Position numbers and translations under genes: made by a program. Positions 44,898 through 54,663 of a stretch of 64,000 nucleotides of DNA are shown here, piece after piece (the stretch's first letter is position 1; the number at the start of each line of letters is the position of its first letter). The DNA comes from Desulfuribacillus alkaliarsenatis (GTDB lineage Bacteria; Bacillota; Bacilli; Desulfuribacillales; Desulfuribacillaceae): contig NZ_MIJE01000011.1 in assembly GCF_001730225.1 (NCBI RefSeq), positions 124,001 through 188,000 of the forward strand. Direction: 5' to 3'. The notes beneath the pieces are model-generated. The model was given only the letters and a program-made list of their open reading frames with translations, had not been told where the DNA came from and ran no database searches.

Positions 44898-46223
44898 ATG
44901 AATTCGGCAAAGCAAAGCTACAAAAGCTTAGAAGAAAGATTAAATCGCTTTCCTTTAGGAGCACCACCTTCGAACACACTTTATAGAATACTAGAAATAT
45001 TATTTTCAGAAAAAGAAGCATCCTTAGTAGCTCAATTGCCAATTAAACCATTTATGGTAAAAACGGCAGCAAAAGCCTGGAAGCTGGAAGAAAAACAAAC
45101 ACAGAAAATTTTAGAGGAGCTAGCAAGCAGGGCAATATTACTGGATGTCGAAGATCGTGGAGTACAGAGATACGTTCTACCGCCACCAATGGCTGGGTTT
45201 TTTGAGTTTTCTTTGATGCGAACGAGAAATGATATCAATCAAAAATTATTGGCAGAATTATATCATCAATACTTGAATGTGGAAGAGGAGTTTGTAACTG
45301 ACCTATTCTTAGGTAGCGAGACGAGGCTTGGAAGAATTTTTGTTCAGGAGCCTGTACTATCAAGTGATAATGCCGTTCACGTGCTAGATTATGAGCGCGC
45401 CACACATATGCTAGAAGAGGCTAGTCACATTGGCATTAGTGAATGTTATTGTAGGAAGAAGATGCAGTATGTAGAAAAAGGCTGCGAGGCACCGATGGAC
45501 ATCTGTATGACCTTTAATAATGCTGCAAGGTCACTAATTAAATATGAACACGCACGTCAGGTTGATGTGGTTGAAGGCAAGGAACTGTTGCAGCAGGCGT
45601 ATGAAAACAACTTGGTACAGTGCGGGGAAAACGCACAGAAAAACATAAGCTTCATATGTAATTGCTGTGGATGCTGTTGTGAAGGGTTGCTGGCGGTGAA
45701 GAAATTTGGCTCACTACGACCAGTACATACATCGAACTTTATTCCTGCTATTGATGCGATTACATGCACTGGCTGCGGGAAATGTGTTAAAGCCTGTCCG
45801 ATTAATGCGATTTCTATTACAACGATAAAACAAGATAAAGAGCTAAGTAATATTACTAGGAAAGTAGCTAGAATAGATGAAGACATCTGTTTAGGGTGTG
45901 GCGTCTGTGTGCGCTCTTGTCCTAAGGTAAGTATAAAGCTAGAGCATCGTGGGGAACGTATTATAACACCTGTAGATTCTGTGCACCGAACAGTCATGAT
46001 GGCAATTGAGCGTGGGAAGCTTCATGAATTGGTTTTTGATAACCAGGCATTTGCAAGTCATAGAGCAATGGCAGCTGTCTTAGGAAGTATCCTGCGACTA
46101 CCACCAATTAAACAAGCTGTTGCTAGTGAACAGTTGAAGTCAGTATACCTAGGCAAGCTAATTGAAAAACATAAAGAAAAACAAAAAGAAAAACAAAAAG
46201 AAAAAGAAAAACAATACAACTAG
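44898..46223 (+). CDS. Winged-helix-like iron-sulfur protein with 2x[4Fe-4S] ferredoxin domain
   Basis: The 441-residue protein starts with a helical region that looks like a winged helix (about residues 45-100). A cysteine-rich middle follows (ECYCRKKMQYVEKGC, then CNCCGCCCEG near residue 252). A bacterial ferredoxin domain with CTGCGKCVKACP and CLGCGVCVRSCP comes next. The tail repeats KEKQ three times. Similar proteins are widespread in anaerobes and remain uncharacterised; a DNA-binding or electron-transfer role is possible. AGGAGG precedes the ATG. It stands alone. Confidence 0.8.
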   Translation: MNSAKQSYKSLEERLNRFPLGAPPSNTLYRILEILFSEKEASLVAQLPIKPFMVKTAAKAWKLEEKQTQKILEELASRAILLDVEDRGVQRYVLPPPMAGFFEFSLMRTRNDINQKLLAELYHQYLNVEEEFVTDLFLGSETRLGRIFVQEPVLSSDNAVHVLDYERATHMLEEASHIGISECYCRKKMQYVEKGCEAPMDICMTFNNAARSLIKYEHARQVDVVEGKELLQQAYENNLVQCGENAQKNISFICNCCGCCCEGLLAVKKFGSLRPVHTSNFIPAIDAITCTGCGKCVKACPINAISITTIKQDKELSNITRKVARIDEDICLGCGVCVRSCPKVSIKLEHRGERIITPVDSVHRTVMMAIERGKLHELVFDNQAFASHRAMAAVLGSILRLPPIKQAVASEQLKSVYLGKLIEKHKEKQKEKQKEKEKQYN

Positions 46224-46350
46224 AAATGCAAATAATAGCCACAGAGTCCAATATAAGGAGTATTGAATAATAATATATGAAACATTTTAGTTGTTTAGAC
46301 CGTCTATATAACTATTAAGGAGAATACTATACTAGAGGAGGCAGATTATA

Positions 46351-47058
46351 ATGAAGTCGAAACTATTTCTCGCAGGTATATTAGCTGTAGTGCTTCTAGT
46401 AGCAACTGCCTGCGACCCAACTGATCAGCCAAGTACAGAACAACCAGATACTGATGAACCGGGTACAGAGCAACCGGGAACTGAGCCTGAGCCAAACGAT
46501 GAAGATACGATTGAATATGAATATACTGAAGAAGGAATTATAAAACCTGAAATTGCAGAGCAGGTTATAGAAGAAACAGCTAATAATGCGATTATTGCTC
46601 TAAGGAATAAAGATGCAGAAACGCTTGCTGATTATGTACATCCCGAAGCGGGGGTAAGATTTACGCCATACACTTACGTATCATTGGATGATGATGTTGT
46701 ATTGACGAAGGAAGAAATGAAAAATTTCTTTGAAAGTCAACAGGAATATCTTTGGGGACTCTATGATGGCAAAGGTAATGAAATTAAGCTAACACCTGCT
46801 GAATATTACGAAGAATTTATTTATACAGAAGACTTTATTGAAGCTGAAGAAATTGGCTATAATGAGGTTTTAAGCTCAGGTAATATGCTTGAAAACCAAT
46901 TTGATGTTTACGATAATCCTATAGTAGTAGAGTATTATTTCTCAGGTTTTAATCCGGATTTCGAAGGTATGGATTGGAGAAGTCTGAGGTTAGTATTCGA
47001 AGAGCATGAAGGTACGTGGTTACTAGTTGGTATTATCCATAATCAATGGACAATATAA
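46351..47058 (+). CDS. Hypothetical lipoprotein
   Basis: The 235-residue protein has a lipoprotein signal peptide (LLVATACDPT) and a repetitive acidic linker (TEQPDTDEPGTEQPGTEPEP). A globular domain of about 175 residues begins with EETANNAIIALRNKDAETLADYVHPEAGVRF and ends with LVFEEHEGTWLLVGIIHNQW. That start and end suggest a cystatin/NTF2-like fold, without recognised catalytic residues. GAGGAGG precedes the ATG. A terminator follows. Confidence 0.75.
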   Translation: MKSKLFLAGILAVVLLVATACDPTDQPSTEQPDTDEPGTEQPGTEPEPNDEDTIEYEYTEEGIIKPEIAEQVIEETANNAIIALRNKDAETLADYVHPEAGVRFTPYTYVSLDDDVVLTKEEMKNFFESQQEYLWGLYDGKGNEIKLTPAEYYEEFIYTEDFIEAEEIGYNEVLSSGNMLENQFDVYDNPIVVEYYFSGFNPDFEGMDWRSLRLVFEEHEGTWLLVGIIHNQWTI

Positions 47059-47138
47059 AAAATGGACTCAAATGAAGGGTTCCATTTTGAATGGACCCAT
47101 GCGAAAAATAGCGTATAATAAAATTATCTAAAATATAG

Positions 47139-47177
47139 AAGGACACCTTGGAATAATTTCAAGAGTGTCCTTTTGTG
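47139..47177. terminator. Bidirectional terminator
   Basis: AAGGACAC and GTGTCCTT, with inner TTG/CAA pairs, form a stem followed by TTTTG on the plus strand and A/T-rich sequence on the other. It lies between convergent genes. Confidence 0.75.
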
Positions 47178-47192
47178 GGTCAATTATATTAG

Positions 47193-47999
47193 CTACAGTT
47201 TGTTAAAAATAGGCTGGCGCTTTTCAAAGGTTGTAACGTATTGAAAGCCAGCTTCTGTTAGTAGATCATATCCTAAAGCAATATTTTTTCCTACATAGGA
47301 TTCGCAGTGGGCATCAGAACCGACAGTAATTATTTCGCCTCCTAAATCCCGATACAACTGTAGAAAAGGCAATGTTGGTAAAGAACAGTTAAGATTATAA
47401 CGAAAGCCTGACATATTAAGCTCGATGCCTCTAGACGTATCAATCAATGTCTTAAAGGTGTCTTCAATAATATCAAAATAATCTTCCCAATTTACATCTT
47501 CCCAATGGCTTTCAAGATAGTGCAAATAGCGTTTAATCAATGTAAGGTGGCCAAGCACATTAAAGTCAGTATATTCTTTAACGCAATTATTTATAGTAAG
47601 AAAATAAATTTCTAACGCTTGCTGTAAAGACTTATCTTTAAAAAAGTAGCCCTCGTGTAAATCATTATCATCGGCTAAATGTACAGAGCCAATGATAAAG
47701 TCAAATTGATTATCGTTAGTAAACTGACGGCTTTCTTGATAAACACTTGGATGAAGGCCAACCTCAATCGCTTTTAAGATTTTCAGCTGGTTACCGTATT
47801 TAGCACGCATTGTATCTATTTCCTTGGCATAATTGTCATACTCAAGGTTCCAAGTTAAATCGCAGTTAGGATAGAATAAATCTAAGTGCTCAGTGAAGGC
47901 GATTTCCTGTATGTTCTTAGCTATGGCAGCCTGACAGGCTTTTTCCATATGCATTGATGAATCGGCAGAGAAATTAGTGTGTACATGATAGTCAAACAT
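47193..47999 (-). CDS. PHP-domain histidinol-phosphatase-like protein
   Basis: The 268-residue protein starts with DYHVHTNFSADSS (metal-binding H5 and H7) and has FTEHLDL, IGSVH, LGHLTLIKR and VGSDAH in the order of the HisJ-type PHP phosphoesterases. HisJ removes phosphate from histidinol phosphate in histidine biosynthesis. No other his gene is nearby, so another phosphoester substrate is possible. It lies 33 bp downstream of the Cache-like gene, probably in the same transcript. Confidence 0.88.
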   Translation of the reverse strand: MFDYHVHTNFSADSSMHMEKACQAAIAKNIQEIAFTEHLDLFYPNCDLTWNLEYDNYAKEIDTMRAKYGNQLKILKAIEVGLHPSVYQESRQFTNDNQFDFIIGSVHLADDNDLHEGYFFKDKSLQQALEIYFLTINNCVKEYTDFNVLGHLTLIKRYLHYLESHWEDVNWEDYFDIIEDTFKTLIDTSRGIELNMSGFRYNLNCSLPTLPFLQLYRDLGGEIITVGSDAHCESYVGKNIALGYDLLTEAGFQYVTTFEKRQPIFNKL

Positions 48000-48032
48000 T
48001 TAAAGACCTCGCTATTTAAAGTTTGGATATTG

Positions 48033-48827
48033 TTAATTAAAAGCAATAAAGTAGTATTTGTCGTCAATGATTGGTAGACTCCATATATGGGAATAATGTG
48101 AGTCAATTTTATCATAAATATACTCATTATCTCTAGATAGAATTTTTTTATATGTTGTTGGTGATACTAGCATCTTCAAATTATATTTTCTCTCTAAGCA
48201 CTGTTCTATGGCACAATAGGAAGAATATAAGATTTGCCCTTCTGGACCAGCGATAATAAAGTAGCTACTCGGTCTAAAAGCCTTTATAACGCTACGAAGA
48301 TTTACATCAAATCCGATAACGCCAATGTTTTTACCATCTTCGCTATTTGTAACAGCTTTAGCAAAGGACATATTATATAATCCAGAAAAATCTTTGTAAG
48401 GCAGTGTCACGGTTGATTGCCCATTCGACGATATGGCTTCATTATAGCATATCCAGTCAGCAAGTGAATGTATTGCTTGTAGCTTGCTTTTGCAATCGGA
48501 CAGCCTAGTTCTGCCATTACTATCGATTACGTCGCTGTTAACACATATACCTAAAAAAGATTGCTGCAAATCATCTTCTTCAAAACATGTTTTCAGATAT
48601 GAAACGATAGTACTAAATTCAGGGTGATTACTTGTACATGTTGATGGTGTAAATGAATTTAAAAATTCAATAACTAGTGGGTCGAGACTTAAAGAATTTA
48701 CGATTTCTAGCTTTCTATCAAAAAATGATTTGAGAGCTTTATAATTCCTTTGGGCATCGGCAAGGAACGCTTTTCGTTTTGGAATCTGTAGTATTAAGTT
48801 TGTATAGCGTGGTACATTATTAATCAT
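48033..48827 (-). CDS. Orphan Cache-like sensor protein without membrane or output domain
   Basis: The 264-residue protein looks like a double Cache ligand-binding module: an N-terminal long helix (about residues 20-50), a strand-rich core with NMSFAKAVTNSEDGKNIGVIGFDVNL near 153-178, and FIIAGPEGQILYSS near 188. Such modules normally sit between two transmembrane helices of chemoreceptors or kinases. Here no hydrophobic helix, signal peptide or signalling domain is present. GGGGTG precedes the ATG. The preceding gene in the operon (14 bp) encodes a membrane protein that could be its partner. The domain call is by pattern only. Confidence 0.6.
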   Translation of the reverse strand: MINNVPRYTNLILQIPKRKAFLADAQRNYKALKSFFDRKLEIVNSLSLDPLVIEFLNSFTPSTCTSNHPEFSTIVSYLKTCFEEDDLQQSFLGICVNSDVIDSNGRTRLSDCKSKLQAIHSLADWICYNEAISSNGQSTVTLPYKDFSGLYNMSFAKAVTNSEDGKNIGVIGFDVNLRSVIKAFRPSSYFIIAGPEGQILYSSYCAIEQCLERKYNLKMLVSPTTYKKILSRDNEYIYDKIDSHYSHIWSLPIIDDKYYFIAFN

Positions 48828-48841
48828 TCAAAACACCCCAT

Positions 48842-49567
48842 TTAAACTTTTTTCAAAACATGTAAGATTCTATCATCACTAAAAACTTGTCTGCAGATTA
48901 GTTCAGCAATGTAATTCTTTGTGTCGTCCTGGAAGTTTCTTTGAATGCTCGCATCATACTCTAGTACTTTTACAAAATCGTCATAAGGTAAATTGAGATT
49001 TAATTTAAAATGTTTGTTTAAAAACACTATCTGCTGTAATATGGCAAATTCGTAGACTTGATCAACTCCAACACATTCGATAATTTCACGCACATCTTTG
49101 AAATTTGCGGGGGCTTTTTGCTTTTTAAATACGTCTTCGTAGAATGAGTTGTAAGTCTTCTTACTATATGTGCCGCGTTTTATCAAAAAATAAAGATCAG
49201 ATAGTGCCTCCTGAAATTCTTTGTTATTAGTTGCTGTAGTACCATTACTAGTTAATTTATCGTACATATTGTGAAAGTAAGGTATATCGCTGGACGTGTT
49301 TTTAATACGATATAGACAAACCATAAAATTATCATAGATTTCCTTATTCAAAAGAGATAGCTGGATTTCTAATGCTTTTTTGTTTTTCTGAGATTGTGAA
49401 GCAATTTGGATTAAAACAGAGCCCAAGATAGCAATTAGAGCACCAATTGCCGCACCAATAATATTTGAGAACCAATCAGGGATATTTTCACCAGCTTGAT
49501 ACATAAAAACAACTTGCATAGATATATATACTATAATTAAAATGAATATCGATAAAATGAAATACAC
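48842..49567 (-). CDS. Hypothetical membrane protein with long cytoplasmic helical domain
   Basis: The protein of about 241 residues has two N-terminal hydrophobic segments (about residues 2-22 and 34-55) and a helical soluble domain of about 180 residues. I recognise no family. A GTG at 49567, eight bases after GAGG, is preferred to a TTG two codons upstream, which is too close. It appears to start a three-gene operon with the Cache-like and PHP genes. Confidence 0.6.
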   Translation of the reverse strand: MYFILSIFILIIVYISMQVVFMYQAGENIPDWFSNIIGAAIGALIAILGSVLIQIASQSQKNKKALEIQLSLLNKEIYDNFMVCLYRIKNTSSDIPYFHNMYDKLTSNGTTATNNKEFQEALSDLYFLIKRGTYSKKTYNSFYEDVFKKQKAPANFKDVREIIECVGVDQVYEFAILQQIVFLNKHFKLNLNLPYDDFVKVLEYDASIQRNFQDDTKNYIAELICRQVFSDDRILHVLKKV

Positions 49568-49782
49568 AGTCAACGCCTCGCAGTCGTAGTATATGACTAG
49601 ACAAACCTTACTATAAACATCGGTTTTATATAGTATAATTTTACTTCCTTATTGCTGTCAGTTCAATAAATGTCAGAAAAGACCACACAAATTCCGATTA
49701 ATCTCCACAGTTACTCCACAATTACTAGTCATGTTACGAATGAATGTATAAGGTACCTACAATATGAAAAGGTGAAATTGAT

Positions 49783-51510
49783 ATGTTAGCTATTTTGAAA
49801 TATATAAAACCTTATAAGTACTTGATTGCATTAATTATGGTGTTTACACTAATAGCGATTATGCTAGAGCTGTATCTGCCGACACTAATGGCTGACGTTG
49901 TCGATGTGGGAATTGTAAATGAGGACGTACCATTTATCATAAAGACAGGTGGCTGGATGGTGCTGTTTGCCTTCTTTGCTGTTCTTTTTACAATTGCGGT
50001 AGCTTATATATCTAACCGAGTAGCATTAGGCTTTGCAAGAGACATTCGTCGCAGGCTGTTTGTAAAAATAGAGAGTTTCTCGCTACAGGAGTTCGAAAGG
50101 GTTGGACCTGCATCGCTGATTACGAGATCAACGAATGATATTAAGCAGATTCAAGATGTCGTCAATATGATGCTGCGTATGATGACAAGGGCGCCATTAA
50201 TGCTGGTTGGTGGTATAATTATGGCGGTTTCGAGGGAGCCAGTGCTATCGCTAGTGTTTTTAGTGGCGATGCCAATTTTGGTTGGGTCGATTGTGCTTAT
50301 AGCGCGGAAGGCTATACCTTTGTTTGGATTGCTTCAGAAGCGAACGGATCGCCTTAATCTTTTGTTACGGGAAACATTATCGGGAATTAGGGTGATTCGT
50401 GCTTTTAATCGTGTGAATTTTGAAAAGGCACGCTTTACTGAAGCTAATAATGAGTACCGGGATACGGGTGTAAAGGTTAATCGGATTATTGCTGTTGTAT
50501 TTCCAATTATGCTGATTACGATGAATTTCACAAATATAGCTATAGTTTGGTTTGGTGCGATTCGAATTGATCAGGGGGCAATGCAGGTTGGTAATTTAAT
50601 GGCGTTCCTTCAGTATGCGATGATGATTTTAATGTCACTGATTATGATGTCGTATGCTTTTATTATGATTCCTCGGGCTCAGGCATCCGCTGAACGAATT
50701 AATGAAGTGCTAAACATACAAGCAAAAATTACTGATTCATCAACGGCAAGAAAGCTGGTTAGTGATGTCTCTAAACTAGAGTTTAGAAATGTGACCTTCC
50801 ATTACGAAGGAGCGGAAAAACCAGCCCTAGACAACATATCATTTCAAGCTAAAGCAGGTGAAACGATAGCGATTATAGGTAGTACTGGGGCAGGGAAGTC
50901 TACATTAGTGCAATTAATTCTACGTTATTATGATATAGATATAGGAAAAATCATGGTTGGGGATACAGATATCCGTGATGTAAAAATTAAAGATCTACGA
51001 AACAAGATTGGATATGTGCCGCAAAAAGCTTCTTTGTTTAGCGGTACTATAGCCGAAAATGTGCGCTTTGGGAAAGATGACGCGACGGATACTGAAGTCA
51101 TTGAGGCATTAAAGACAGCGCAGGCAATGGAGTTTATAGAAGTAAAAGAAGAGGGGATTCATAGCCACATATCACAAGCTGGGGCTAACCTATCAGGTGG
51201 ACAAAAGCAACGTCTGGCAATCGCGAGGGCGCTCGTTAGGAAGGTAAATATCTACATCTTTGATGATAGCTTCTCTGCCCTTGATTATAAAACAGATGCT
51301 AGACTTCGTCATGCTCTAAAGCAGAAAATTGAAGATGCAATTGTTATTATTGTAGCGCAGCGTGTTAGAACAGTAATGAATGCAGATAGAATTATTTTAT
51401 TAAATGAAGGCAAGCTAGTTGGCAACGGAACCCATGAAGAGTTACTTAAGGACAACTCAATTTATCAAGAGATTGTTGCATCTCAGCAAACAGAGGGGGA
51501 GAGTGCATGA
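49783..51510 (+). CDS. Heterodimeric ABC exporter half-transporter, degenerate-site subunit
   Basis: The 575-residue protein has a six-helix exporter domain (about residues 1-310) and an ATPase domain with GSTGAGKST, LSGGQKQR and FDDSFSALD. The catalytic glutamate after Walker B is aspartate, and the H-loop is AQR rather than AHR. These are the marks of the non-hydrolysing site of heterodimeric exporters such as BmrCD, LmrCD and TM287/288. The partner gene overlaps by four bases (ATGA). Together they export drugs or lipids. AAAAGGTG precedes the ATG. Confidence 0.93.
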   Translation: MLAILKYIKPYKYLIALIMVFTLIAIMLELYLPTLMADVVDVGIVNEDVPFIIKTGGWMVLFAFFAVLFTIAVAYISNRVALGFARDIRRRLFVKIESFSLQEFERVGPASLITRSTNDIKQIQDVVNMMLRMMTRAPLMLVGGIIMAVSREPVLSLVFLVAMPILVGSIVLIARKAIPLFGLLQKRTDRLNLLLRETLSGIRVIRAFNRVNFEKARFTEANNEYRDTGVKVNRIIAVVFPIMLITMNFTNIAIVWFGAIRIDQGAMQVGNLMAFLQYAMMILMSLIMMSYAFIMIPRAQASAERINEVLNIQAKITDSSTARKLVSDVSKLEFRNVTFHYEGAEKPALDNISFQAKAGETIAIIGSTGAGKSTLVQLILRYYDIDIGKIMVGDTDIRDVKIKDLRNKIGYVPQKASLFSGTIAENVRFGKDDATDTEVIEALKTAQAMEFIEVKEEGIHSHISQAGANLSGGQKQRLAIARALVRKVNIYIFDDSFSALDYKTDARLRHALKQKIEDAIVIIVAQRVRTVMNADRIILLNEGKLVGNGTHEELLKDNSIYQEIVASQQTEGESA

Positions 51511-53363
51511 CGGAAAACAAAAAATCCCCCTCCTTTAGAGGGAAAAGTAATAATACTGGTCTTGGGAATCGTTCAATGATGCCTGTAGAAAAACCCAAGG
51601 AGTTTAAGAAGACGCTATTGCGCTTGTTGCGGTATTTACAGCCTAGAAGCAAGCAGATTGTTTTTGTGGCCTTTGCGGCCGTTCTCTCTACCCTGTTCAA
51701 TGTAATCAGTCCAAAGCTCTTAGGGGATGCAACGTCATCAATCTTTGAAAGCTTTATGGCAGGAACGGCAATCGATTTTTCATTTATTGGTCAATTGCTT
51801 ATTATGCTGTTATTTTTGTATGCGTTTTCTTCTGTATTTGCGTTTCTACAACAATATATAATGGCGGGTGTTTCACAATGGACGATTGCCGAACTACGCC
51901 AGGAGGTAAGCGAAAAACTAGCACGATTACCACTTCAATATTATGACCAGCACTCCCATGGAGATATTCTTAGTCGCGCCGTGAATGATATTGACAATAT
52001 TAGTGCATCACTACAGAATGCACTTACCCAAGTAATCACCTCCGTCATCAGTGTTGTAGGAATTATTATTATGATGCTAATTATTAGTCCGCTTTTAACG
52101 GTGGTGGTGTTGCTTACTGTCCCATTAAGTGGTGTAGTTGTTCATTATATTACCTCGATTTCGCAGAAGCATTTTAAGAGACAGCAGGAGGAGCTAGGGA
52201 ATATCAATGGACATGTAGAGGAAATGATTAGTGGACATCATATCGTTAAAGCATTTGGATATGAAGACAAAGCTGTTGAAGAGTTTGATGCAATCAATGA
52301 CAGACTATACAATGCAGGCTGGAGGGCACAATTTATCTCTGGGATTATGATGCCACTAGTTACGTTCATCGGTAATATTGGCTACGTCTTAGTTTGTATT
52401 GTAGGTGGGCTACTTGTTGTATCAGGAAATGTACGAATTGGTGATGTGCAGGCTTTTGTTCAGTACTCCCAGCAAATATCACATCCGATGTCTCAGATGG
52501 CAGCGATTGCGAACATGATTCAAACAGCTATCGCTTCAGCGGAAAGAATTTTCAAGCTATTGGATGAAGAAGAGGAAGCTCCAGATAAGCACTCAAATCT
52601 TGATATTGAAAGCATAGGTGGAAGCATAGCCTTCGAGCATGTGCGTTTTGGGTATAAGAAGGGCGAACCGATCATCAATGACATGACAATTGATGTAAAA
52701 GAAGGGCAAACAGTTGCGATTGTAGGCCCTACTGGTGCTGGAAAAACAACATTAATTAATTTGCTGATGCGCTTCTACGATGTAAATCAAGGAGCTATTC
52801 GTATTCAGGGACATAGCCTAAATGATTTCTCGCGCGAGCAAGTACGGATAATGTTTGCTATGGTGCTGCAGGACACGTGGTTATTCAACGGCACGATCCG
52901 CGACAACATCGCGTATGGCAAAGCGGACGCTAGTGAACAGGAAATTATAGCCGCTGCAAAAGGTGCCCATGCTGACGATTTCATTAGAACACTCCCGCAG
53001 GGCTATAACACAATGCTTGGAGAGGATGCGGTCAATCTGTCACAGGGACAAAGACAGCTGCTTACAATTGCCCGTGCAATTCTAGCCAATCCGAAAATCC
53101 TTATTCTAGATGAGGCAACTAGTAGTGTAGATACAAGAACAGAAATGAATATTCAGAAGGCTATGGGTCAATTGATGCAAGGATGCACAAGCTTTGTAAT
53201 TGCCCACAGACTATCAACGATAAGGGATGCAGACCTCATCTTAGTAATGAATCGTGGAGATATTATCGAACAAGGCACCCACGAACAGTTACTGAAGCAA
53301 AAAGGCTTTTATGCAGACTTATACAATAGTCAATTCTCCCTCAATCATATTGTTGAAAGTTAA
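51507..53363 (+). CDS. Heterodimeric ABC exporter half-transporter, catalytic subunit
   Basis: The 618-residue partner has a 40-residue N-terminal extension, six membrane helices, and an ATPase domain with GPTGAGKTT and ILILDEATSSVD (intact glutamate). IAHRLSTIRDAD (intact H-loop) and the signature LSQGQRQ follow; the changed second residue pairs with the degenerate site of the first subunit. GGGGGAGAG lies before the ATG. It converges with the amidase gene, 7 bp away. Confidence 0.93.
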   Translation: MTENKKSPSFRGKSNNTGLGNRSMMPVEKPKEFKKTLLRLLRYLQPRSKQIVFVAFAAVLSTLFNVISPKLLGDATSSIFESFMAGTAIDFSFIGQLLIMLLFLYAFSSVFAFLQQYIMAGVSQWTIAELRQEVSEKLARLPLQYYDQHSHGDILSRAVNDIDNISASLQNALTQVITSVISVVGIIIMMLIISPLLTVVVLLTVPLSGVVVHYITSISQKHFKRQQEELGNINGHVEEMISGHHIVKAFGYEDKAVEEFDAINDRLYNAGWRAQFISGIMMPLVTFIGNIGYVLVCIVGGLLVVSGNVRIGDVQAFVQYSQQISHPMSQMAAIANMIQTAIASAERIFKLLDEEEEAPDKHSNLDIESIGGSIAFEHVRFGYKKGEPIINDMTIDVKEGQTVAIVGPTGAGKTTLINLLMRFYDVNQGAIRIQGHSLNDFSREQVRIMFAMVLQDTWLFNGTIRDNIAYGKADASEQEIIAAAKGAHADDFIRTLPQGYNTMLGEDAVNLSQGQRQLLTIARAILANPKILILDEATSSVDTRTEMNIQKAMGQLMQGCTSFVIAHRLSTIRDADLILVMNRGDIIEQGTHEQLLKQKGFYADLYNSQFSLNHIVES

Positions 53364-53370
53364 ATTATAG

Positions 53371-54528
53371 TTAATTGGATGAGAAAAAATAATTACTAAT
53401 AGCTAGATGTATATATTCTGCAATGATTTCTTGGTTTGATTCTAGCTCAATGCTTCTAGACCAATCTCTGTTTCTGTCTAACTCAACGATTACTGTTGGA
53501 TGCTTAGCGAAATGATAAGCAACATAGCCAGAGTTATTACGAAGGTAGCCACTACCAAAGCGGTTCCAATGTAGTGGAGAGGAATCTAAGGTTTCTAATA
53601 AAAGCTTAGCGAACGACTCAGAATCGTCCTTCACCTGTTGCGTATAATACCCTCCGAAGCTTTCGGGAAGGACGAATCGGTCGCTTGGTAGCGCTATAAA
53701 ATAGCCTGATGAATTACCTGTTCGCTCAGCATGCAATGATATTCGCAAATCGGCTCCCCAGGCATTTGCTTTTTCTGCACGCAAGTAATTTGGCAAGCCA
53801 GTAGCACTTACAGAAGCTCTATCTCTCATAACGTTAAAACGCGTATCTGTTAACAAGATTTGTTCTAGTTTTGAACCAATTGCCCAATTGAGCTGCATTT
53901 CACCATGTGCTCCAGAGGTGAAATTACTTATAGTCTGTTGTCCGATAGGATACCCCCTAGTAACTAGATATTCAAACACACCATCAGGATATCTAGGATA
54001 AACTCCAGCATTTGCACCGACACCGTGACCAGAATCTATAAATATTCTTATAGGCTTATAGCTATCATCCCTAATAAATATAGTTCTATCATACCAATAT
54101 ACATCGTAGCCTAGGCTTGCCATTAGGAATCTAATTGGAATATAAGCCCGATTATTATATACAACCATTTCTGTATCCATGTAGTGTGTAACGCTATTTA
54201 CTACATAGGAGTTTTTCCCGACTGTAAAGGTAATCTTATTATTTCCTTTGGTTATAACCACCTGTTGTCGATTGCCATCCCAAAAAACATTGGCACCAAT
54301 TGCTTCACTAGGAAATCTAATTGGAACTAATGCTCTATGATTTACATCGATAAAAGGCTTAGCATCGGCAAAATTAACTTTATCTCTATTAAAAAAAACA
54401 TTAATTTCCTTCGTATCATTGCTGCTAGATTGAATATTAGTAGTAGATGTATCGGTACTGCTTGAGTTTGTTAAAATAATGAATAAAACAATAAGCAAGC
54501 ACATTAAGGAAGTTACTCTCTTAGCCAT
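53371..54528 (-). CDS. Secreted N-acetylmuramoyl-L-alanine amidase with copper-amine-oxidase-like stalk domain
   Basis: The 385-residue protein has a signal peptide or membrane anchor (residues 6-21). A copper-amine-oxidase N-terminal-like domain follows (about 45-155; ALVPIRFPSEAIGA and AYIPIRFLMASLGY repeats). An amidase_3-type catalytic domain follows from about 160 (FIDSGHG, SLHAERTG, VIVELDRN). The histidines and glutamate bind zinc and cleave the stem peptide from muramic acid in peptidoglycan. An insertion rich in Gly, Tyr and Phe separates the first motifs. It stands alone and is divergent from an ABC-2 exporter. Confidence 0.88.
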   Translation of the reverse strand: MAKRVTSLMCLLIVLFIILTNSSSTDTSTTNIQSSSNDTKEINVFFNRDKVNFADAKPFIDVNHRALVPIRFPSEAIGANVFWDGNRQQVVITKGNNKITFTVGKNSYVVNSVTHYMDTEMVVYNNRAYIPIRFLMASLGYDVYWYDRTIFIRDDSYKPIRIFIDSGHGVGANAGVYPRYPDGVFEYLVTRGYPIGQQTISNFTSGAHGEMQLNWAIGSKLEQILLTDTRFNVMRDRASVSATGLPNYLRAEKANAWGADLRISLHAERTGNSSGYFIALPSDRFVLPESFGGYYTQQVKDDSESFAKLLLETLDSSPLHWNRFGSGYLRNNSGYVAYHFAKHPTVIVELDRNRDWSRSIELESNQEIIAEYIHLAISNYFFSSN

Positions 54529-54663
54529 TTAAGACCGACTCCTGTCTAGTTTTCAGTTTTGGGTATATAAGTAGATACATTATTAACGTTAATGCCAAAA
54601 TTATACACACAATAAAAATTATAAGATTTTACTATAATCTTGCGAAAAGGGAGGAAGTTAATA

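Noticed and set aside
46180-46220. A frameshift or slippage at the end of the iron-sulfur protein gene, because of AAAAACAAAAAG repeats
   Set aside because: The frame ends cleanly in a stop and the repeat encodes a plain KEKQ tail. Slippage is possible but not evidenced.
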